A stretch of DNA of 8,067 nt from Deltaproteobacteria bacterium (lineage in GTDB: Bacteria > Desulfobacterota > DAOWOC01): the NCBI GenBank assembly GCA_030642225.1, contig DAOWOC010000032.1, positions 1 through 8,067 on the forward strand, in the 5' to 3' direction. Positions 6,510-8,067 of the stretch are shown here, in pieces. The notes beneath the pieces are model-generated. The model ran no database searches. It had not been told where the DNA came from and saw nothing but the letters and a program-made list of their open reading frames with translations. A program made the position numbers and the translations under genes. Within the stretch, counting starts at the first letter, position 1. Each line of letters begins with the position of its first letter.

Positions 6510-7574
6510 ATGAAAAAAATACATGTGGGTCCGGCATTACTATTTTTTGTTCTTTTTTCCAATTCCTGCGCAATAAGTCAGCAAGGAAAAACACAGGCAT
6601 CTACTAATAAGCACCCACAAAATACGCATTCCGAGCAAACCAAGACGGCGGATAAGGGTGCGAAACAAGAAGCGGACAAAGCTGAGTTTATGGGGGATAT
6701 ATATTATTATGGTTACGGCGTTCCCCAAAATTATAAGAAGGCTGCCGAGTGGTATCGCAAAGCGGCAGAGCAGGGAAATGCTCTTGCTCAGTTTAATTTG
6801 GGGAATATGTATTATCAGGGCAAAGGCGTTCCCAAGGACTACACAAAGGCTGTCGAGTGGAATCGCAAAGCGGCAGAGCATGGACATGCTAGCGCTCAGT
6901 ATAATTTGGGGTGTATGTATTATCATAGCAAAGGCGTTCCCCAAAACTACAAAAAGGCTGTCAAATGGTATCGCAAAGCGGCAGAGCATGGACATGTTCT
7001 TGCTCTGCATAAAATGGGGAATATGTATTATCAGGGCAAAGGCGTTCCCAAAGACTACACAAAGGCTGTCGAGTGGGATCGCAAAGCGGCAAAGCAGGGA
7101 AATGCTAGCGCTCAGTATAATTTGGGGTGTATGTATTACCAGGGCAAAGGCGTTCCCAAAAACTACAAGAAGGCTGTCAAATGGTATCACAAAGCGGCAG
7201 AGCAGGAGCTTGCTGGCGCTCAGTATATATTGGGGAATACATATTATCATGGCAAAGGCGTTTCCAAAGATTACAAAAAGGCGGCCAAATGGTTGCAAAA
7301 GGCGGCAGAACAGGGTCATGCTGATGCTCAATTTGCCCTGGGAGTTATATATCATCATGGCAAAGGAGGCGTTCTCAAAGATTACAAGAAGGCTGTCGAG
7401 TGGTATCGCAAAGCGGCAGAGCAGGGAAATGCCCTTGCTCAGTTTAATTTGGGGTTTATGTATTATCAGGGCAAAGGCGTTCCCAAGGACTACACAAAAG
7501 CTGCCGAGTGGCTCCGAAAGGCAGCAGAACAGGGTCATGCTGAGGCTCGAGCCCTTTTAGGCAAGTTGTTTTAG
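6510..7574 (+). CDS. Exported Sel1-like repeat (SLR) protein, probable lipoprotein
   Basis: Sel1-like repeats are 36-residue alpha/alpha units, related to TPRs, that build protein-binding solenoids; bacterial ones often act in envelope signalling or host interaction. The N-terminus MKKIHVGPALLFFVLFSNSC is a signal peptide. Cys20 could be lipidated, but the lipobox (SNSC) is imperfect, so a plain secreted or periplasmic form is possible. A polar linker rich in Gln, Thr and Lys covers about 21-54. Eight repeats follow at 55-90, 91-126, 127-162, 163-198, 199-234, 235-270, 271-307 and 308-343, plus a partial ninth ending GHAEARALLGKLF. The consensus is AxAQxxLGxMYYQGKGVPKDYxKAxxWYRKAAEQGx. Repeat 7 has one extra glycine from a three-base insertion. 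The start has a strong AAGGAGG. The partner and role are unknown. The protease remnant downstream may once have been linked to it. Confidence 0.9.
   Translation: MKKIHVGPALLFFVLFSNSCAISQQGKTQASTNKHPQNTHSEQTKTADKGAKQEADKAEFMGDIYYYGYGVPQNYKKAAEWYRKAAEQGNALAQFNLGNMYYQGKGVPKDYTKAVEWNRKAAEHGHASAQYNLGCMYYHSKGVPQNYKKAVKWYRKAAEHGHVLALHKMGNMYYQGKGVPKDYTKAVEWDRKAAKQGNASAQYNLGCMYYQGKGVPKNYKKAVKWYHKAAEQELAGAQYILGNTYYHGKGVSKDYKKAAKWLQKAAEQGHADAQFALGVIYHHGKGGVLKDYKKAVEWYRKAAEQGNALAQFNLGFMYYQGKGVPKDYTKAAEWLRKAAEQGHAEARALLGKLF
6672..7538 (+). repeat. Array of eight 108-base Sel1 coding repeats with higher-order duplication
   Basis: Units start at 6672, 6780, 6888, 6996, 7104, 7212, 7320 (111 bases) and 7431. 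Units 2 and 4 share long near-identical blocks (from GGGGAATATG onward). Units 3 and 5 share their first 35 bases exactly. This points to a 216-base two-unit duplication (6780-6995 and 6996-7211). The stretch from unit 1 into unit 2 (6747-6851) matches that from unit 7 into unit 8 (7398-7502) with four differences in 105 bases. Confidence 0.9.
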
Positions 7575-7727
7575 AGGAGACGGATCATCAGAGATGGTAA
7601 TATCTTAAAAGAACCGATACTGAGTATATTTTTATAAATAAAAACAAAATCAGGCGGCAGGAAAATTTAGTGTGGTATTGGACAATGTATGTTCGCATAC
7701 AAAAGCAGAGACTCGGGGAAAAAATAG
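7575..7727. other. Spacer between the Sel1 gene and the protease remnant
   Basis: I see no gene, hairpin terminator or clear promoter here. Reading frames are broken on both strands. One frame directly before the protease remnant reads QKQRLGEKIGSED and could be its frameshifted N-terminal continuation, but this is weak. Confidence 0.4.
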
Positions 7728-7850
7728 GCAGCGAAGACAGAGCCATGTTCCGGCATCGGTTGGCCGGTAGCCGCTGGCTTTGTTGTTACTAACAATCATG
7801 TGGTTGAGGGATGTAATCATATTACGCTGATACGAAGGGTATATCATTAA
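7728..7850 (+). pseudogene. Remnant of a trypsin-like (S1/DegP-type) serine protease
   Basis: Between TAG 7725-7727 and TAA 7848-7850 lies a 40-codon open frame. It contains CSGIGWPVAAGFVV followed by TNNHVVEGCNHITLIRR. This matches the N-terminal beta-barrel of trypsin-like peptidases of the DegP/HtrA kind: a GxGxG-type strand, the VVTNxHVV block carrying the catalytic histidine (codon at 7797-7799), and the following ITLIRR strand. The frame then stops, and no catalytic aspartate or GNSGG serine motif is found before the tRNA. There is no start codon with a ribosome binding site. It is therefore a fragment, not a working protease. It lies 153 bases after the Sel1-repeat gene on the same strand, so it may be the stump of a former Sel1-protease fusion or of a neighbouring gene. 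Confidence 0.65.
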
Positions 7851-8006
7851 CGAGAGTCAAATTTTATGGATTAACTTAAAGTAAATCACTTTTCTTTTGA
7901 AAAACTTAATCAAGTAATTTAAAACTCCAACCTCACTGCTCCTGTTTTTTTTACTTTACTTTTTCATGCTAAATAACCCCCAAAATAACAAAAAGGGTAG
8001 CAAAAT
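7851..8006. other. AT-rich non-coding flank before the tRNA terminator
   Basis: No gene is seen. CCTG plus eight T plus AC at 7941-7954 repeats the terminator arm at 8039-8051 (CCTG plus seven T plus AC). GCTAAATAACCCCC (7968-7981) with GGGTAGC (7995-8001) could form a weak bulged hairpin. These may be a decayed second copy of the terminator region. Confidence 0.4.
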
Positions 8007-8048
8007 AAAAAACAGGGGTTAGCAAATTTTAACTAACCCCTGTTTTTT
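8007..8048. terminator. Strong bidirectional Rho-independent terminator
   Basis: AAAAAACAGGGGTTAG (8007-8022) pairs perfectly with CTAACCCCTGTTTTTT (8033-8048), a 16-base stem with a 10-base loop (8023-8032). The GC-rich core is ten pairs, followed by a T-run on either strand. On the minus strand it starts three bases after the tRNA CCA end, so its main job is probably to end the tRNA transcript. On the plus strand it would stop any transcript from the Sel1 region. Confidence 0.9.
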
Positions 8049-8051
8049 TAC

Positions 8052-8067
8052 TGGTACGCCCAGCAGG
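8052..8067 (-). tRNA. tRNA gene 3' end (probably tRNA-Arg), cut by right edge
   Basis: On the minus strand the last bases read CCTGC TGGGCGT A CCA: the 3' strand of the T-stem (5), the 3' strand of the acceptor stem (7), the discriminator A and an encoded CCA. A Rho-independent terminator follows directly, as expected for a tRNA gene. The acceptor sequence resembles bacterial tRNA-Arg, but the anticodon lies outside the window, so the identity is an inference. Confidence 0.75.

Noticed and set aside
6672..7538. Regular repeats that might suggest a CRISPR array
   Set aside because: The units are contiguous 108-base coding repeats without unique spacers, and they encode a clear Sel1 consensus.
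6540..7560. Long open frames on both strands across the Sel1 array (about 300 and 332 codons)
   Set aside because: They arise because the repeat unit is a multiple of three, so any frame without a stop in one unit stays open in all. Their translations repeat without family motifs and lack ribosome binding sites.
7650..7847. Minus-strand 65-codon open frame opposite the protease remnant
   Set aside because: No ribosome binding site or recognisable motif; the plus-strand frame carries a clear protease signature over the same bases.
8023..8067. Minus-strand reading frame LLGVPVKKQGLVKIC ending near the right edge
   Set aside because: The same bases match a tRNA 3' end with encoded CCA followed by a terminator, which explains the sequence better than a protein tail.
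8052..8067. Search for a second copy of the tRNA end as an attachment site
   Set aside because: I found no copy of the 16-base end on either strand elsewhere in the window, so no attL/attR pair can be claimed.

Overview
The window suggests a bacterium of the Desulfobacterota (former Deltaproteobacteria), perhaps Desulfobacterales. The base composition is AT-leaning, a CarD/CdnL regulator heads a housekeeping cluster, and a family III CoA-transferase and a Ski2-like helicase lie nearby. This placement is an inference from gene content; no marker gene fixes it.

Left part (about 1-3867, all on the minus strand). The first 561 bases hold the N-terminal 187 residues of a CaiB/BaiF (family III) CoA-transferase that continues beyond the left edge. 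Next comes a small exported ankyrin-repeat gene (681-1039) that I read as broken by two single-base frameshifts. Upstream of it is a complete 913-residue Ski2/Mtr4-type DExH RNA helicase with a DSHCT C-terminal domain.

Centre (4051-6194, plus strand, divergent from the helicase). Three housekeeping genes probably form an operon: carD (RNA polymerase-binding regulator), an rluD-type 23S rRNA pseudouridine synthase, and coaE (last step of CoA synthesis). rluD and coaE overlap by 14 bases. The first 36 bases of carD are an imperfect tandem copy of an 18-base unit that duplicates the start codon.

Right part (6195-8067) looks accessory. It holds a 315-base gap with only a short coding-like remnant, then a 354-residue exported Sel1-repeat protein whose 108-base repeats show higher-order duplication. 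Downstream is a 40-codon remnant of a trypsin-like serine protease that keeps the catalytic-histidine motif. Last come a strong bidirectional terminator and, cut by the right edge, the 3' end of a tRNA gene on the minus strand. The mix of repeats, a protease fragment and an adjacent tRNA 3' end fits a rearranged or insertion-prone site next to a conserved operon.

I did not find a convincing new multi-gene system. The observations most worth a second look are the reconstructable ankyrin pseudogene, the Sel1/protease pair as a possible split fusion, and the start-codon duplication in carD.
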